Shown: in pieces, positions 1-10,660 of the stretch
Position numbering within the stretch: the stretch's first letter is position 1
Layout of the letters: every line of letters starts with the position of its first letter
Source of the DNA: Mytilisepta virgata
Lineage: Eukaryota; Mollusca; Bivalvia; Mytilida; Mytilidae
Reading direction: 5' to 3'
Assembly (NCBI GenBank): GCA_028015205.1
Contig: CM051516.1
Location: 38,454,230-38,518,229 of the forward strand
Length of the DNA stretch: 64,000 nucleotides
Position numbers and translations under genes: made by a program
Notes under the pieces: model-generated
Databases searched by the model: none
What the model was told of the DNA's origin: nothing
The model's input: only the letters and a program-made list of their open reading frames with translations

Positions 1-87
1 AGCGAATTAATATAATTCATCTCGCTATCGTCTGCGGTGTTTCTATGTGCTAGTAAGTTTAGAATCGATTACGGAAACGACTGGTTT
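1..87 (+). repeat. Dispersed repeat, left part, split by an insertion
   Basis: This stretch matches, in reverse complement, the repeat at about 39890-39975; both share the run from the TATCGTCTGC region through CGATTACGGAAACG. In the 39.9 kb copy the sequence continues without a break into the part that here is found only after about position 1504. The repeat is therefore interrupted here by the retroelement that follows. No coding function seen. Confidence 0.75.
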
Positions 88-329
88 CACCTCGAAATTG
101 ACACCAGAGGAAGGTTGAATACAAAACTTTACGACAAACGGGATGACTTTGACTTTTCAATCGTCAACTTCCCATTTTTGAGCGGCAATATTCTAGAAGC
201 GCCGGCGTATGGAGTATATATTTCACAACTCATACGTTATTCCAGAGCTTGTGACATATAAATTGGCTTTCTGAACAAAGCCCGGCTCCTGACAGAAACG
301 TTGCTCAGACAGGGGTACGTTGCTCCTAA
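88..329 (+). pseudogene. Retroelement RT C-terminal fragment
   Basis: The frame reads through HLEIDTRGRLNTKLYDKRDD, then NFPFLSGN and YGVYISQLIRYSRACD, a conserved stretch downstream of the RT catalytic core in a retroelement family common in bivalves. One stop follows near position 258 (TAA). The reading then resumes in a nearby frame (LLTETLLRQGYVAP) up to the MITE boundary. It is 5'-truncated, lacks the catalytic YxDD and is broken by stops, so it is a dead copy. Confidence 0.75.
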
Positions 330-1146
330 AGCCCCCTTTACACTGGTCGAAGACTGTGCTACGCTCTCCACGACCTCTACGATCGACAAGATCGCAGCAG
401 GGTCGTGGAAAAATTGGAAAACCATCTTCAGTGTAAAGGTATTCACGACACCCCTACGATCAAAATACGTTTTTTCGATAATCTTTCACGTTGCTACTAC
501 GCTCTCCTACGTTTTCGCTACGATGCCTGCGTTTGTGGTACGTTCGAGCTACGACAATAAGACGATCACACGACGCCCCTAGGCCGATGCTGTACGACCT
601 CTCACGATTGTGACACGACATCGATACGCGCTTGACGATCGTAATACGTTGTCACTACGTTGCTACCACGAGTATTACGACCTTGCTACGTTGTTCTCAC
701 GATCTAGCTACGATCAGCAAATAAACTATATAAAAGGACAATTTCTTGCTTGAATGTATATTAGTTCTCACTACGATGTCTCACTACGATGTCACTAAGA
801 TGTCTCTGCGCTTCCTCTACGACCAGAAAATAAACTATAATAAAAGGACAATTTCTTGCTTGAATGTACTACGATGTCTCACTACGATCTCACTACGATG
901 TCTCTGCGCTTCCTCTGAGACAGCGGTACGATGTCTGTACGATCAAAAGTGGCGACGACCTCGCTACGTAAATTTTGAGCAAGTTCAAAACAGTCGTGGC
1001 ACCTGGAGATTCTACTACGACCTATCACGCGCAATGCCGACCACACTACGCTACCTGAAGACCTCAGTACGACCCCACTAAGATGTTCCACGATCAAAAC
1101 ATTTTTTATGGTCGTAGTGCAGTCTTCGTTCAGTGTAAAGGGGGCT
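330..1146. mobile_element. MITE with 16-bp perfect TIRs and TAA target duplication
   Basis: The ends are perfect inverted repeats, AGCCCCCTTTACACTG at 330-345 and its reverse complement at 1131-1146, and the similarity runs on inward through CGAAGACTG. TAA flanks both sides (327-329 and 1147-1149). Removing 330-1146 plus one TAA rejoins the retroelement reading frame from VAPK to LKSS, which independently supports the boundaries. A 3-bp TWA target duplication is the known habit of PIF/Harbinger elements, so I infer a Harbinger-type non-autonomous element; no transposase is present. The interior is rich in TACGA/TACGAT words and has a roughly 108-bp duplication. Confidence 0.85.
719..935 (+). 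repeat. About 108-bp tandem duplication inside the MITE
   Basis: Two copies start at the word AAATAAACTATA (about 719 and 827). Both run through AAAAGGACAATTTCTTGCTTGAATGTA-type sequence into CTACGATGTCTCACTACGAT and TCTCTGCGCTTCCTCT. The short TACGATGTCTCAC word is further repeated inside each copy. Confidence 0.7.
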
Positions 1147-1503
1147 TAAGCTGAAGTCATCCTTATTAAAGTTTTATGGGCGTCATCATGACTTGGTTGA
1201 CAGGTATGAAAAAGCGTTTCCCAAATGAAAATGGACCTGTTCTATTGATATTATCCCTTCCTCATACCGGATTTGACATGGGCAACATGGCGGGTATCCT
1301 GCAGGAAGCAGAGACTGTTTTCTCTTCCGGAGCACCTGAGTCTACCCCTGGTTTTTTGGTGGGGTCCATGTTGTTCATATGTTTTTAGTTTTTAATTGTA
1401 GTGCATGTATTGTTTTGGTCTTGTCTTCGTTGTTCTCCGGAGTTTGTCAATTGTTACGATTTTTCTCTCCTTCGAATATCCCTTTGGTATTTCTTGACTT
1501 TAC

Positions 1504-1690
1504 TTATAACGCGATTACGGATTAGGGGTGTGATATAAAACGGAAACAGTTGGTATAAACAGGAAACAGTTTATAACAAAGTCATATCAGCCCGCTAAGC
1601 CAATTCTTATAAGATTTGGGCAGAAATATGTACAATTTCCAATTTTATCGTAGGGTGAAATTTTACTATTATTTTCTATAAGTATATGAT
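1504..1690 (+). repeat. Dispersed repeat, right part after the insertion
   Basis: The sequence from GCGATTACGGATTAGGG through GGGCAGAAATATGTACAATTTCC to TTTCTATAAGTATA matches, in reverse complement, 39725-39890. It is the continuation of the repeat at 1-87. Confidence 0.75.
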
Positions 1691-1699
1691 AAACATATT

Positions 1700-3670
1700 T
1701 ATTTACTTGTATCTATTATAATATCTACATGTATTTTAGGCACTGTAAACTTTATTTATCTCATCAAGATGAACAGGAAACGTTGTTAAAGAACGAGACT
1801 TAAAATTTTCTTTAATGAAAGATATTCAAAAAAAAGGAGTCTAAAATATTCGGCCATAATTCCATGAGCAATAATCAAAGTCTTGTCAAGCTATACATGA
1901 ATATGTGATGCAAAAGATGTGCACTTTTCGTCGATTTACGACCCATCAGTTGTGCCCAAGGCCTAAAATGTTGAAAACTTAAACAATAATCCCAAGTATT
2001 AATTGGAGAGAAATTTAAGTCTGGATTCTCAACATTTTTCATGATATATTCATAGTGTATATTAAACAAGATAAGTTTAAAAATCTTTCTTCCCAAGGTT
2101 AACTAATAATTATTTGAATGTAATACGAAGTCCAGTTGTCTGTCTAAAGAATAAAATAGTTTTAACGTGGATAATTTTCTGTCCAGGTTTCATCGAATTT
2201 CACGTGCATTTGTAGATAGATTTATCCATGTTTTCTAAATATCAGAACTTCCGTTCTACAGTTTTGTCTCATTGAATAAACACTTACATGTATTAATTGT
2301 CAAGTTACCAGTAGGTAAAAATAAAATAATTGATTTGTAATATAATAAGAACAATACTGAGCACAAATCCTTAAAAAGTCTATGAAACCATCTTTGATAA
2401 ACTAGTTCAAATTTATTCCGTGGCGCTTAAAACAAAGTGTTTTGAAATTTAAACAATAAAAATATTTCAAGAGCAGAGGAGTCGTAGCAAAGCTACATTC
2501 AAGTTTAAAGATAACTTCTAAATGTTGACGGAGACGATGACGGAATTATTTCTACTTACAAACAAAGTTGACACAATACCTTTGTTATAACATTTCAATC
2601 ATTTACCGCTTTTCGGCTTACAGGTCGTAGATCCTTTGATTGAAATTTTAAATATTCTATTTGACGTTCGTTTATTCAGACAACTCAGTGCAACTTAAAT
2701 GTTATATTATACTTAACTTCTGTAATCTCATTCTCATTAAACAAAGTAGTTAGTTAAATGTATTTGAAAAAGTCGTGCAAAATATCGGATTTGAACATTT
2801 GAATGTTTTATATATCCACAATATGCTTCGTTCATGTTATATATATACACAGGGTGTGTTTGATTTGTAAAAAAAATGTAGAGCTGTAGATGGGTAACAA
2901 ATCTCAACAAAACCACAAAAACCCAACCTGTCATATGATTACATCAAACGGGGAAGCACTAGAATAGATATATAACGTTAAAACTTAATCTGCACATTTT
3001 ACTTTGCTGTATACATGTACAAGTAATTTAAAATAATTCAAAATGCACGAGTGAACATATCACATATAATAAGCTGAACAATTAAGTTGCATATATTATT
3101 ACTCGTCCTGATATGCACCTCATTGCCACTGGACATTAAAAAATAATGTATCCATCTATCCATCCATATATTATTACACGTTTTCTTTCCATCCATTTGT
3201 TTTAAAAAGAAGAAAAGGGAGTAAGAACGCATTTGGAGATATACAAACGACAAAATTCCTTATAAACTGTCCCTTATGCTTTGCATGTACAAAGTTAAAA
3301 GACTTGTACTAGTACAATAAAGTGGTATAGTTTGTTTAGACTAAAAATGTACGTGCTCAACATTTAAGTTCATAAGATAATTTCTAGATTATTATCTTTA
3401 AAACTAACTAAATAAATAAGTATATATTCGTTCAAAATAAACACGAAGACAAATAAATCAAGGGATTGTCAGTTTAAAACAAACCTAATTACCCGGGTGA
3501 AAATGAATACATATTAACGTATACATGTCTGTGTCTTAATTCTAACAGAAAATCTGTAGTTCCAAGCAAAAAAGCATACTTAACTCATTTGTTACATACA
3601 ACACTTACATAAACTGTTTTACACTTGATATGTAATTATTAATATTCCATGACTTTTTAAGAATATTTTT
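1700..3670. other. Intergenic, no gene seen; repeat fragments
   Basis: AT-rich sequence with no convincing coding region. At 1900-2000 lies a decayed copy of a dispersed repeat (words GTGCACTTTTCGTCGATTTACGAC and CCATCAGTTGTGCCCAAGGCC) also found at 25765, 54130 (inverted), 60030 and 60345. At 3105-3180 lies a SINE-tail fragment (inverted GTCCAGTGGCAATGAGGTGCATATCAGGACG-type sequence next to an ATCC tract) related to the 3' part of the SINE at 12508. Confidence 0.6.
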
Positions 3671-4636
3671 CTAATTTAAAATTTTTCTGTTAGCTAACTT
3701 GGCTTGAATAATTCTCTCGTTGTCTACAAATGACTTAACTGATCTTGAAACTGGGTGTTGTTTGTTAAATTCCTCCTGAGTTTTACAGAATGTTTTTATC
3801 CGTTCTTGAATCCCAGGCTTAGCTGCTTCATTACTGTGAGAATTATTCCTATCATGAAATGCATTTAACTTATTTGTGGAATTATATAACATCTTTGCAA
3901 CACCCGGTAGATCTTCACAATATTTATTCTCGATTAGGTTGACAAAATTCTTCATTTGAGTATCTGAAAATAAGCATACGGTGTGATGATTATTATGAAT
4001 GTCAAAAGTTGTTTTCATTTCTAATTCATATTGCTTGACAACATTCTGAATCTTGTCACAAGTAGCACACACTTTATTGTTCTTGCATCTATTCGGTAAC
4101 TTTCCATTTTCCATTTCAGATTGTTGCTTTTTATGAGAAGGCTTGGTTTTTGTCCCCGTGAGGTAGACAGGCAGTGACTTTGGTCGGACTGATGTAGAGG
4201 TGGTGCCTCTTTTGTATTTCTTGTCAGCAAAGAGAGGATTGGGCAGCACTCGCGCTGATCGCACCCTGAATCGACGTTCAAACTGTTTATGCTGTTTTTC
4301 AAAAACAGTTTGTTGTTTTTCAAAATGTAGTCGTAAAGTTTCAAGTCTACTTTCTTCTGTTTTGTTCAGCTTTCTTGCTTTTGTTTCGTTTTCAGTTTGT
4401 CCAGCAACAAGTGAAATTCCTACTCCTTTTTTCATCTTTTCAAAATCAAATGATGGTAACTCAGGGGAGGTTACCTCTTCATCCTCTAATTTTTCTGTCA
4501 TTTTCAAATCCGACGTAGATGTTGTAATTCTAGGCGACGCTGTTATCAGTGGTTCAGAAAAGTCTGTATCACTTGAAAACGCACTAAATGAGACTTCTCT
4601 TTTTGTCGGCACCTGCACATTAACAGATACTGCCAT
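3671..4636 (-). CDS. Orphan single-exon protein, 321 aa, coiled-coil segment
   Basis: I do not recognise the family. The frame is open from an ATG (MAVSVNVQVP) to a stop with no intron needed. The N-terminal 90 residues are Ser/Thr-rich and look disordered. Residues about 93-127 are strongly charged and helical with a repeated EKQ pattern (FEKQQTVFEKQHKQFERRF) that looks like a short coiled coil. A basic Ser/Thr/Pro stretch follows (about 125-180), then C184, C190 and C193, which could be a small metal site or chance. The C-terminal 100 residues are helical and hydrophilic. There is no signal peptide or membrane segment, so a cytosolic or nuclear protein is expected. No AATAAA is seen close to the stop. 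It could be a lineage-specific gene or a retrocopy; length and non-random composition argue against a chance frame. Confidence 0.6.
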   Translation of the reverse strand: MAVSVNVQVPTKREVSFSAFSSDTDFSEPLITASPRITTSTSDLKMTEKLEDEEVTSPELPSFDFEKMKKGVGISLVAGQTENETKARKLNKTEESRLETLRLHFEKQQTVFEKQHKQFERRFRVRSARVLPNPLFADKKYKRGTTSTSVRPKSLPVYLTGTKTKPSHKKQQSEMENGKLPNRCKNNKVCATCDKIQNVVKQYELEMKTTFDIHNNHHTVCLFSDTQMKNFVNLIENKYCEDLPGVAKMLYNSTNKLNAFHDRNNSHSNEAAKPGIQERIKTFCKTQEEFNKQHPVSRSVKSFVDNERIIQAKLANRKILN

Positions 4637-4639
4637 AAT

Positions 4640-5416
4640 TCTCTATTCGAGAAAGAAAATTATCTTTAAGTTTTATTCCAAAAGAAAGACCGTCCAAGAT
4701 AGCTCTAACTGTTCATTTTTTGTAAACATTAAAACATAACACATGTAACAAGGCTGCTCTTTTATCAATAAGCCACCAAAAATATCCGAGATAACGAGCA
4801 GATTAAAATTCGGATTTCTCACGACACGTCCATGATAATCTGTGTATTGAAGAAATATTTATTCACAATATTGATCGTCAAACATTTGATGAGTTTAGAC
4901 TTCGACCATTCTAACGACGTTCTATATATGTCAATCAAAATAGAAGGTCTTAAAATTACAAGATCGTATGGGTAATATTAAAGGTGTAACTGTTAAACTG
5001 AAAAATGATATTGGGTTTTAATCAAATCTGGAAAACTTAATAAGCCCCTGTCGTGCCTTTCAACTGCAAGTAATCAATTAATCAAAATAGGATAAAGTTT
5101 GAATAAATATATTGTATTTTAATATCGACATTTAAAAGCTATTGTAGATTAAAATCTGACAATTTTCTACTAAAAAGTATACTTTGGCATATATTGATCT
5201 AAAAGTATCACACGATCCTAATGTTTCTTTTCAAGACATTTCAATTGCTTATTGAAAGCATTGAAAGATAAATTGTACATACAATGAAATGGGGAATAAA
5301 ATTTCAGTTAAATTACACATTGGTATGCCATTTTGGGTTCTCTGTTAAATTAATATTTTTATACAATCGTTATTGAGATGACAGTCTGCAAAAAATGTAC
5401 AGACAATAAATTTACA
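4640..5416. other. Intergenic, nothing recognised
   Basis: AT-rich sequence upstream of the orphan gene, which reads leftward. It would hold that gene's promoter, but no clear core promoter element was found. Confidence 0.4.
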
Positions 5417-5675
5417 GTATCTGGGATACCTAGTCCTTGTCTTGTCGTTGAAACCGATGTATCTGGGACATCTAGTCCTTTTCCTGTCGTTGAAACCCTT
5501 GTATCTGCGATATCTAGTCCTTGTCCTGTCGTTAAAACCGCTGTATCTGGGATATCTAGTGCCTCCTTGTCCTGTCGTTGAAGCCGTTGTATCTGGGATA
5601 TCTAGTCCTTGACCTGTCGTTAAAACCGTTGTATCTGGGATATCTAGTCCTTGTCCTGTCGTTGAAACCGTTGTA
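5417..5675 (+). repeat. 42-bp minisatellite, six copies
   Basis: The unit GTATCTGGGATATCTAGTCC continues as TTGTCCTGTCGTTGAAACCGTT. Six copies follow one another; one carries 6 extra bases (GTGCCTCC region). The unit and the 6-base insertion are multiples of 3, so a frame stays open through the first five copies, but no flanking gene structure supports translation. Confidence 0.9.
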
Positions 5676-5689
5676 AATTGTTCAGAACG

Positions 5690-6575
5690 TCAACCCATGT
5701 TTCCTGTATGTTATAAGTAATTTTTCTTTTTTAATCCTACGGAATGTTTCCTCGTTGACGCTTACCCCCCCTCCCCCTCCCCTCTTATATCGTTCTTTTT
5801 CTTAGCATCGTCAGACCGACCACAAGGCCAGAAAACTTAATCATGTTACTGAAGAGTGTAATCACGTACAATATATATATATATGGATAAACTAAACATG
5901 GTAGTCAATTCAATTGTCTCAAGACGAAAGTATCCAGTTCCTAACCTTTATTAAAACCACTAAAGATTGACTTATTCTTAAAGAATAGTAGCTCAGATTC
6001 CAAACCCATATGTAGGATTAACTTGAATTAACAAACAGCAAGCACGGCAAACTTGAATAAATTTAAACAGGCTTGTTCCGAATTCATAACAAAACCACCA
6101 GAATTTCCAACCAACAACCTACACCAGACCTATACACAGAAAAAAGTCCATGAAAGTCTCCTACGGAATTTCCAATGGAACAGGCGAGGTAACTATTGCT
6201 AAAACTAGGTTTTTGTCTTTCTTTTCAACAATTTTGAGAAAAAAAAATAATTAAAATAATTGTTAATAATTATCCCTTTTTATTATATATCAATGATTTC
6301 TACTTGGTTAAAAGAATTTTAAAACCACAAAAGTGTTAGTACTACTTATATTTTCATCAAAATTTGACTTCATAAACTTGATATCCTATTTTTTTTGGGA
6401 GATGAAGGATCCTAGAAAGAGAAAATTTAATTCAAATCTTGAATCAAAATATCAAAACTCTGTTACAACAATTGGTTTTACCCTTTTTTTAATGCTGAAC
6501 ATGTACTTTAGCAAAACATTTTGTACAGAACAAAACAGTAATTATTATTTTGTTGTGATTTAAGCCAAATTTCAT
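5690..6575. other. Intergenic, simple sequence only
   Basis: Contains a C-rich run near 5766-5790 and a short TA run near 5870-5884. No gene or clear element seen. Confidence 0.4.
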
Positions 6576-6579
6576 GCAG

Positions 6580-7000
6580 TTGACAATATCTAATATTATT
6601 ATCTTTGGATTGTTATTTTGAAACTCCTGGGATGATGCCTTTGCTGGTGGACCCTAGGTCCCCGAGGGTATTCGCCAACCCAGTCGTCAGACTTGTCTGA
6701 CATGATTATTCATTGATTTGTTACAGAAATTACCAGTATTTAGCAAAAGTCAAAAATAATAGAAATACTAAGGGTTCATTCCTTGTATTGCACATGGTAG
6801 ATCTCCTTAGTTGAAATTTGGCTTCCTATTTCGGTATTTTTGGTTGAGTACTTCTTGTTTAATATAAGTTTGGTTTTTGGTCTTCCAAAGGTTTCGGTTT
6901 TAATGCTGCTGATGAGAGGTAACTCCTTGAAATGCGTCGTATACAGCATAGTATAAATTTACAATTTCTAATATTAGTATCTTTGGATTGTTATTTTGTA
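6580..7000 (+). repeat. Dispersed repeat, inverted copy at 49318-49680
   Basis: The words TCTTTGGATTGTTATTTTG, GGTCCCCGAGGGTA, CAGTCGTCAGACTTGTCTGACATG, AAATACTAAGGGTTCATTCC and GAAATGCGTCGTATACAGCAT all recur in reverse complement at 49.3-49.7 kb. The copy here is bracketed by two near-identical stretches of about 30 bp (about 6590-6622 and 6968-7000), which resemble a duplicated target or a partial tandem copy. Confidence 0.8.
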
Positions 7001-7002
7001 CC

Positions 7003-7215
7003 GAGTTATCTCCCTTATTCAATATAAATTCCCTTAGGAAATTTCTTTCAGCTGTAATTTTATCTGCTTTCATTCATTTCATGGGGAGTTTTTCTTGGTT
7101 AATCCTTGTAAATTTCCTGACACAAAAATCATTGATTTCTTCTGTTGCAATTAGTCTGAGGTTAGAGACCATTTTTGCTAGATTGACTGGACTATATATT
7201 TATATCGGCATTTTC
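7003..7215 (+). repeat. Dispersed repeat related to the 24.3/25.1 kb inverted arms
   Basis: Shares GAGTTATCTCCC, CTGTTGCAATTAGTCTGAGGTTA and GATTGACTGGACTA with the arms of the long inverted repeat at 24315-25290, in the same order and at similar spacing. The apparent 96-residue open frame here is therefore most likely repeat sequence. Confidence 0.65.
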
Positions 7216-7619
7216 AAATACACAGAAACAAGGATTTTTAGTATTATGGTCTGCATTCCTCTTACACGCCAAAAGTGACAGTGTTTAGCCACTTCGTCGT
7301 TAAAACTATTGATCATTACCCTGTCGACACTGAGGAGTGTCCTGCCATAGTAAGGTTAACTTTATCTTTCAAACTTTCAAATTTTATCAACTAAAATATC
7401 TTGCGTTAAACGTTATGACGTTTGTCTTGCTGTGCAGTTTTTTTCTGTTTTGATTTATTAGGTTTTTTCTGTTTTGGTTTATTAGGGTTATACGCCATTT
7501 CAGAACAACTGACTAAATCATGGTGAACAGGACTTTCTCTTTAATACTGAAAAACTATGGCATAGAAATCCATCTGGAATAATTCAGTAGTGATACATTG
7601 ATTTTGATTACTGTAGAAT

Positions 7620-8170
7620 AGAGAATGGAAACGGGGAATGTGTCAAAGAGACATCAACCCGACAAAAAGACCAGAAAACAGTTCAAGGCTACCAATGGGT
7701 CTTAGACGCAGCGAGAAAGTCCCGCACCCGGAGGAGGGCTTCAGCTGGCCCCTAAACAATAATGTATACTAGTTAAGCAAAATGGACGGCACACTAAAGT
7801 CCGAAACATGAAAAATCAACCAAAATTTAAAAAAAACACACACACACAAGACTAACAAAGGCTAGAGGTTCTTGACTTTGGACAGCTGCAAAAATGCAAC
7901 GGGGTTTAACATGTTTTGTGATCTCAACAACCCCCCCCCCCCCCCGCTTGCTAAGGCGAGAAACCGGTAATTCATTAATCCCAAACATCTCTCTTGTCAG
8001 ATATCAGTATGTAGGATACCTTTGAAATGGAAAAACTATGTAAAAAACTAGAAGGCCAATCATAATCATAAATCCTAAGACAGACGGTCAAGAACCAAAA
8101 AACACCAGAAACACGAAACAAACAGCTAATAAATGATGAAAAACATGGACCCCGTTAAAACCCTTGACAT
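7620..8170 (+). repeat. High-copy Mytilus-type dispersed repeat
   Basis: Recognisable words are GAAACGGGGAATGTGTCAAAG, GCGAGAAAGTCCCGCACCCGGAGG, CTTCAGCTGGCCCCTAAACAA, AAGACTAACAAAGGCTAGAGG and GCAAAAATGCAACGGGGTTTAA. I know this combination as a very common interspersed repeat in mussel genomes and transcripts. A poly-C run (about 7930-7945) lies inside. No coding capacity seen. It supports a mytilid origin for the window. Confidence 0.8.
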
Positions 8171-8203
8171 TTGACGCCATACTGCCCATATATATGTAAA
8201 TAT

Positions 8204-8690
8204 AAATAGATAAACGTCTAAAACGTTGCAAAACAATATCAAAATAAAACAAATAAAGTTTCAATTATAACAATAATTCAAACTTAGCAACGCGACAGCA
8301 ATGATGAAGGAACTCAGTGATCAGAAAATTTTGCAGAGGTTTGACGCGACAGCACTGATGAAGGTTCTCAGTGATCAGAATATTTTGCTTAGGTTTGACG
8401 CGACACCACTGATGAAGGATCTCAGTGATCAGAAAATTTTGCTTAGGTTTGACGCGACAGCCCTGATGAAGGATCTCGGTGATTACAAAATTTTGCTTAG
8501 GTTTGACGCGATTGCAATGATGAAGGATCTCGGTGATCAGAAAATTTTGATTAGGTTTGACGCGACAGCACTGATGAAGGATCTCAGTGATGCGAAAATT
8601 TTGCTAAATTTGAATTATTGTTATTATTCAAACTTTTATTTGTTTTATTTTGATTTTGTTTTGCAACTGTTTAGACGTTTATATATATCA
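8204..8690. mobile_element. Foldback element: ~85-bp TIRs around a 54-bp tandem core
   Basis: The left arm (8204-8289) and right arm (8600-8690) are imperfect inverted repeats. Both read TAAACGTCTAAA(A)C, GTTGCAAAACAA, ATCAAAATAAAACAAATAAA, then AATAATTCAAA(C/T)TTAGCAA towards the centre. Between them stand six copies of a 54-bp unit. No transposase is encoded, so this is non-autonomous. The layout (inverted arms with a minisatellite core) resembles minisatellite-bearing MITEs of molluscs; the superfamily is unresolved. Confidence 0.85.
8295..8612 (+). repeat. 54-bp tandem repeat, six copies, 18-codon period
   Basis: The unit is ACAGCACTGATGAAGGATCT then CAGTGATCAGAAAATTTTGCTTAGGTTTGACGCG. 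Five full copies and one partial differ by a few substitutions and no indels. The 54-bp period equals 18 codons, so an uninterrupted frame spans the array, repeating the motif LMKDLSDQKILLRFDATA from a double ATG at 8301. The frame leaves the array into the right inverted arm. Translation is not established. Confidence 0.9.
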
Positions 8691-8699
8691 AGGCAATAG

Positions 8700-9975
8700 G
8701 ATTTTTAATATATATATAATATTTATAATAACCGGAGATCAACATGGAACATTTGTTTCAGTAGTCCGGCATTGCTCTATCAATTGAACTTATTAATACG
8801 TAGTACTCCACTAGTGAAGCTAATGAAGGGTGAATACAAACAAGTTCTAGTTCAACCATATACAATGGAAAGTACCTCCACATCAAGAGTCATCGCCCTA
8901 AATGACAATATATCAAACTCAAACCATTTGCCATCTAGCATTTTTTACAACCGTGTTTTTTTTTCAATTTTGGAGCCGATTTAACAGTAACATGAGTAAA
9001 ATTTAATACATTACAATTCTTGAAAATATCGATCCTTATTTAAAATTCAACCCAGCTTTATTCATTCGTACATATGAATACTATGTTACGGATGTTCGAT
9101 GAAAGGAGAACTCAACTGAAAGTTGAAATTCTTACGAATGTGATGTTTATTTGACAGACATTTGAATTTATAAATAAATGAATTATCGGCAAAAGAATAC
9201 CGAAGCGACAAACCTGTAGGAAAAGTCCACAAATTCTAAATCCAAGGAAAAGACAAAGTCAGGAGAATTAAAGAAGTGAACTTTCGATTTAATATCTGGT
9301 CAAATATGTCAATGTATGGATAATTTAATTAAATATACGAAACACGTTTTTTCTTCGGACTACGAAGCCAAAGGCCCCTGGTTCGATTACCGTTCGGAAT
9401 GAAAATTTCACGAATACAATCTACACCATTTACGAGTATTGTCTCGGTAAAAGATGGTAATCTGTCGGATTGTGACGAAAAATGGCGAAAACCCCTTTTT
9501 ACAATAGAATGTTACTGGTCACTTAGGCTCCGTTTCCCAATCCATTATAAATTAACAGTTAAATCGAGATGTTTATTTACTACGTCTGAAAAAGTTTTAA
9601 AAAATTTGATATGATTTAATAATTCGATTTAGATGGAATGTCTACTGAGTAAGGAAGATTAGTGCGTAAAACCGTTTAGTGTATATGATACTCGCGCTAC
9701 AGTATAGTCCAGTAGAGTTATTAAATAAAGAAAATTAAATGAAATTAAAAAAAACAATGTTTGTTAATCTATATCAAGGAAGCTATAGAAATAAGAACAA
9801 GCTTCAATTACAAGCCATTCTAAATACACGTTTAAATATAATAAAACACAAAATATTCGTTTAATTAGAAAAATTATAATACCAGTTGTATATTGGTGTG
9901 TAAAATCTTTTTTTAGGTTAATTTTTTTCCTTCTTCCCTGTACAAGATATTAATATTATCACATAAAAAAGCGCA
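8700..9975. other. Intergenic, nothing recognised
   Basis: AT-rich sequence with short open frames that show no repeated or conserved pattern. No RNA gene or element seen. Confidence 0.4.
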
Positions 9976-10660
9976 GGATAAGGGGAGATAATCCAATCAT
10001 CTCTCTGTACTTCGATTACTCTCGGATTTCGACATAACAGTGAGAGTATCAGTCCCTAGAGACTCGATGCGAGACCCTTACCCTATACAGACCGATGACA
10101 GACCCAGAGACGACCGAGAAGCATGGGAAAAGGAGGAGATAATCAAATCTAAATTCTGGTCAAGCATGGCACATCCGGGTATCAGCACGTGACTGACGTG
10201 ACTTCCGTAAGTAAATAATGATAAAATGTGTAGATATTTTTTACACAGACAGAACCTGTTTGCAGCTTTGAATTTTGTTCCGATTGTTATAAACGTTAAT
10301 TTATTGCTTTTTGGTTTTCCTGGTATTTCAGATGAACAAAATGCGAAAGTTTTTGTCGAAGTTCAGAACTTTATCATAAAGAGTAAAAGATTTACACCTT
10401 GATACAACACTTTTCTTTTTTTTTTTCTTTTTTTTTTAAATATAACAGTCATGAATGATATAAATAATGTTATGTATGCATAGTTTCTCTTTGTGTAACG
10501 AGCATTTCGTCTTGATTATTTGTTTGTGTGAAACAAGGAAACAGATTTACATAAGCTTACAGCTTGTTTCTGAATCCTATTTTGTTATGCTCAGTCTGTA
10601 TTGTACATATGTATGAATATTTATTTGAATAAATATGTTTAAACTAATGATAAAATGGGG
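9975..10660 (+). repeat. Dispersed repeat block shared with 32.4-33.3 kb
   Basis: GGGGAGATAATCCAA (about 9980), AGGAGATAATC (about 10133), TTTCTGAATCCTAT (about 10567) and AATAAATATGTTTAAACTAA (about 10628) recur in similar form at 33.2 kb (GGGGAGATAATCC) and 32650-32760 (TTTCCGAATCCTAT, AATAAAATATGTTTACACTAA). This suggests both loci carry pieces of one repeat family. Confidence 0.5.

Larger units (their letters stand above)
88..1503 (+). mobile_element. 5'-truncated retroelement (3' part), split by a MITE
   Basis: About 600 bp of retroelement remain once the inner insertion (330-1146) is set aside. The left part encodes the C-terminal end of a reverse transcriptase-type polyprotein (key words LYDKRDDFDFSIVNFPF and YGVYISQLIRYSRA). 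The right part continues the same frame (FYGRHHDLVDRYEK, about 1165-1206) and then runs into a tail ending CTTTGGTATTTCTTGACTTT. The same tail closes the copies at 35965-36005 and 62970-63005, so I take it as the 3' end. The target is the dispersed repeat at 1-87 and 1504-1690, which is uninterrupted at 39.7-39.97 kb. The class (non-LTR or Penelope-like) cannot be resolved from this piece. Confidence 0.75.

Noticed and set aside
1176..1388. 70-aa plus-strand frame as a gene
   Set aside because: It lies in the tail of the retroelement and its sequence recurs as repeat at 62769.
4200..4739. 179-aa plus-strand frame opposite the orphan gene
   Set aside because: It is the antisense of the minus-strand gene, with Ser/Phe/Leu-rich composition typical of a shadow frame.
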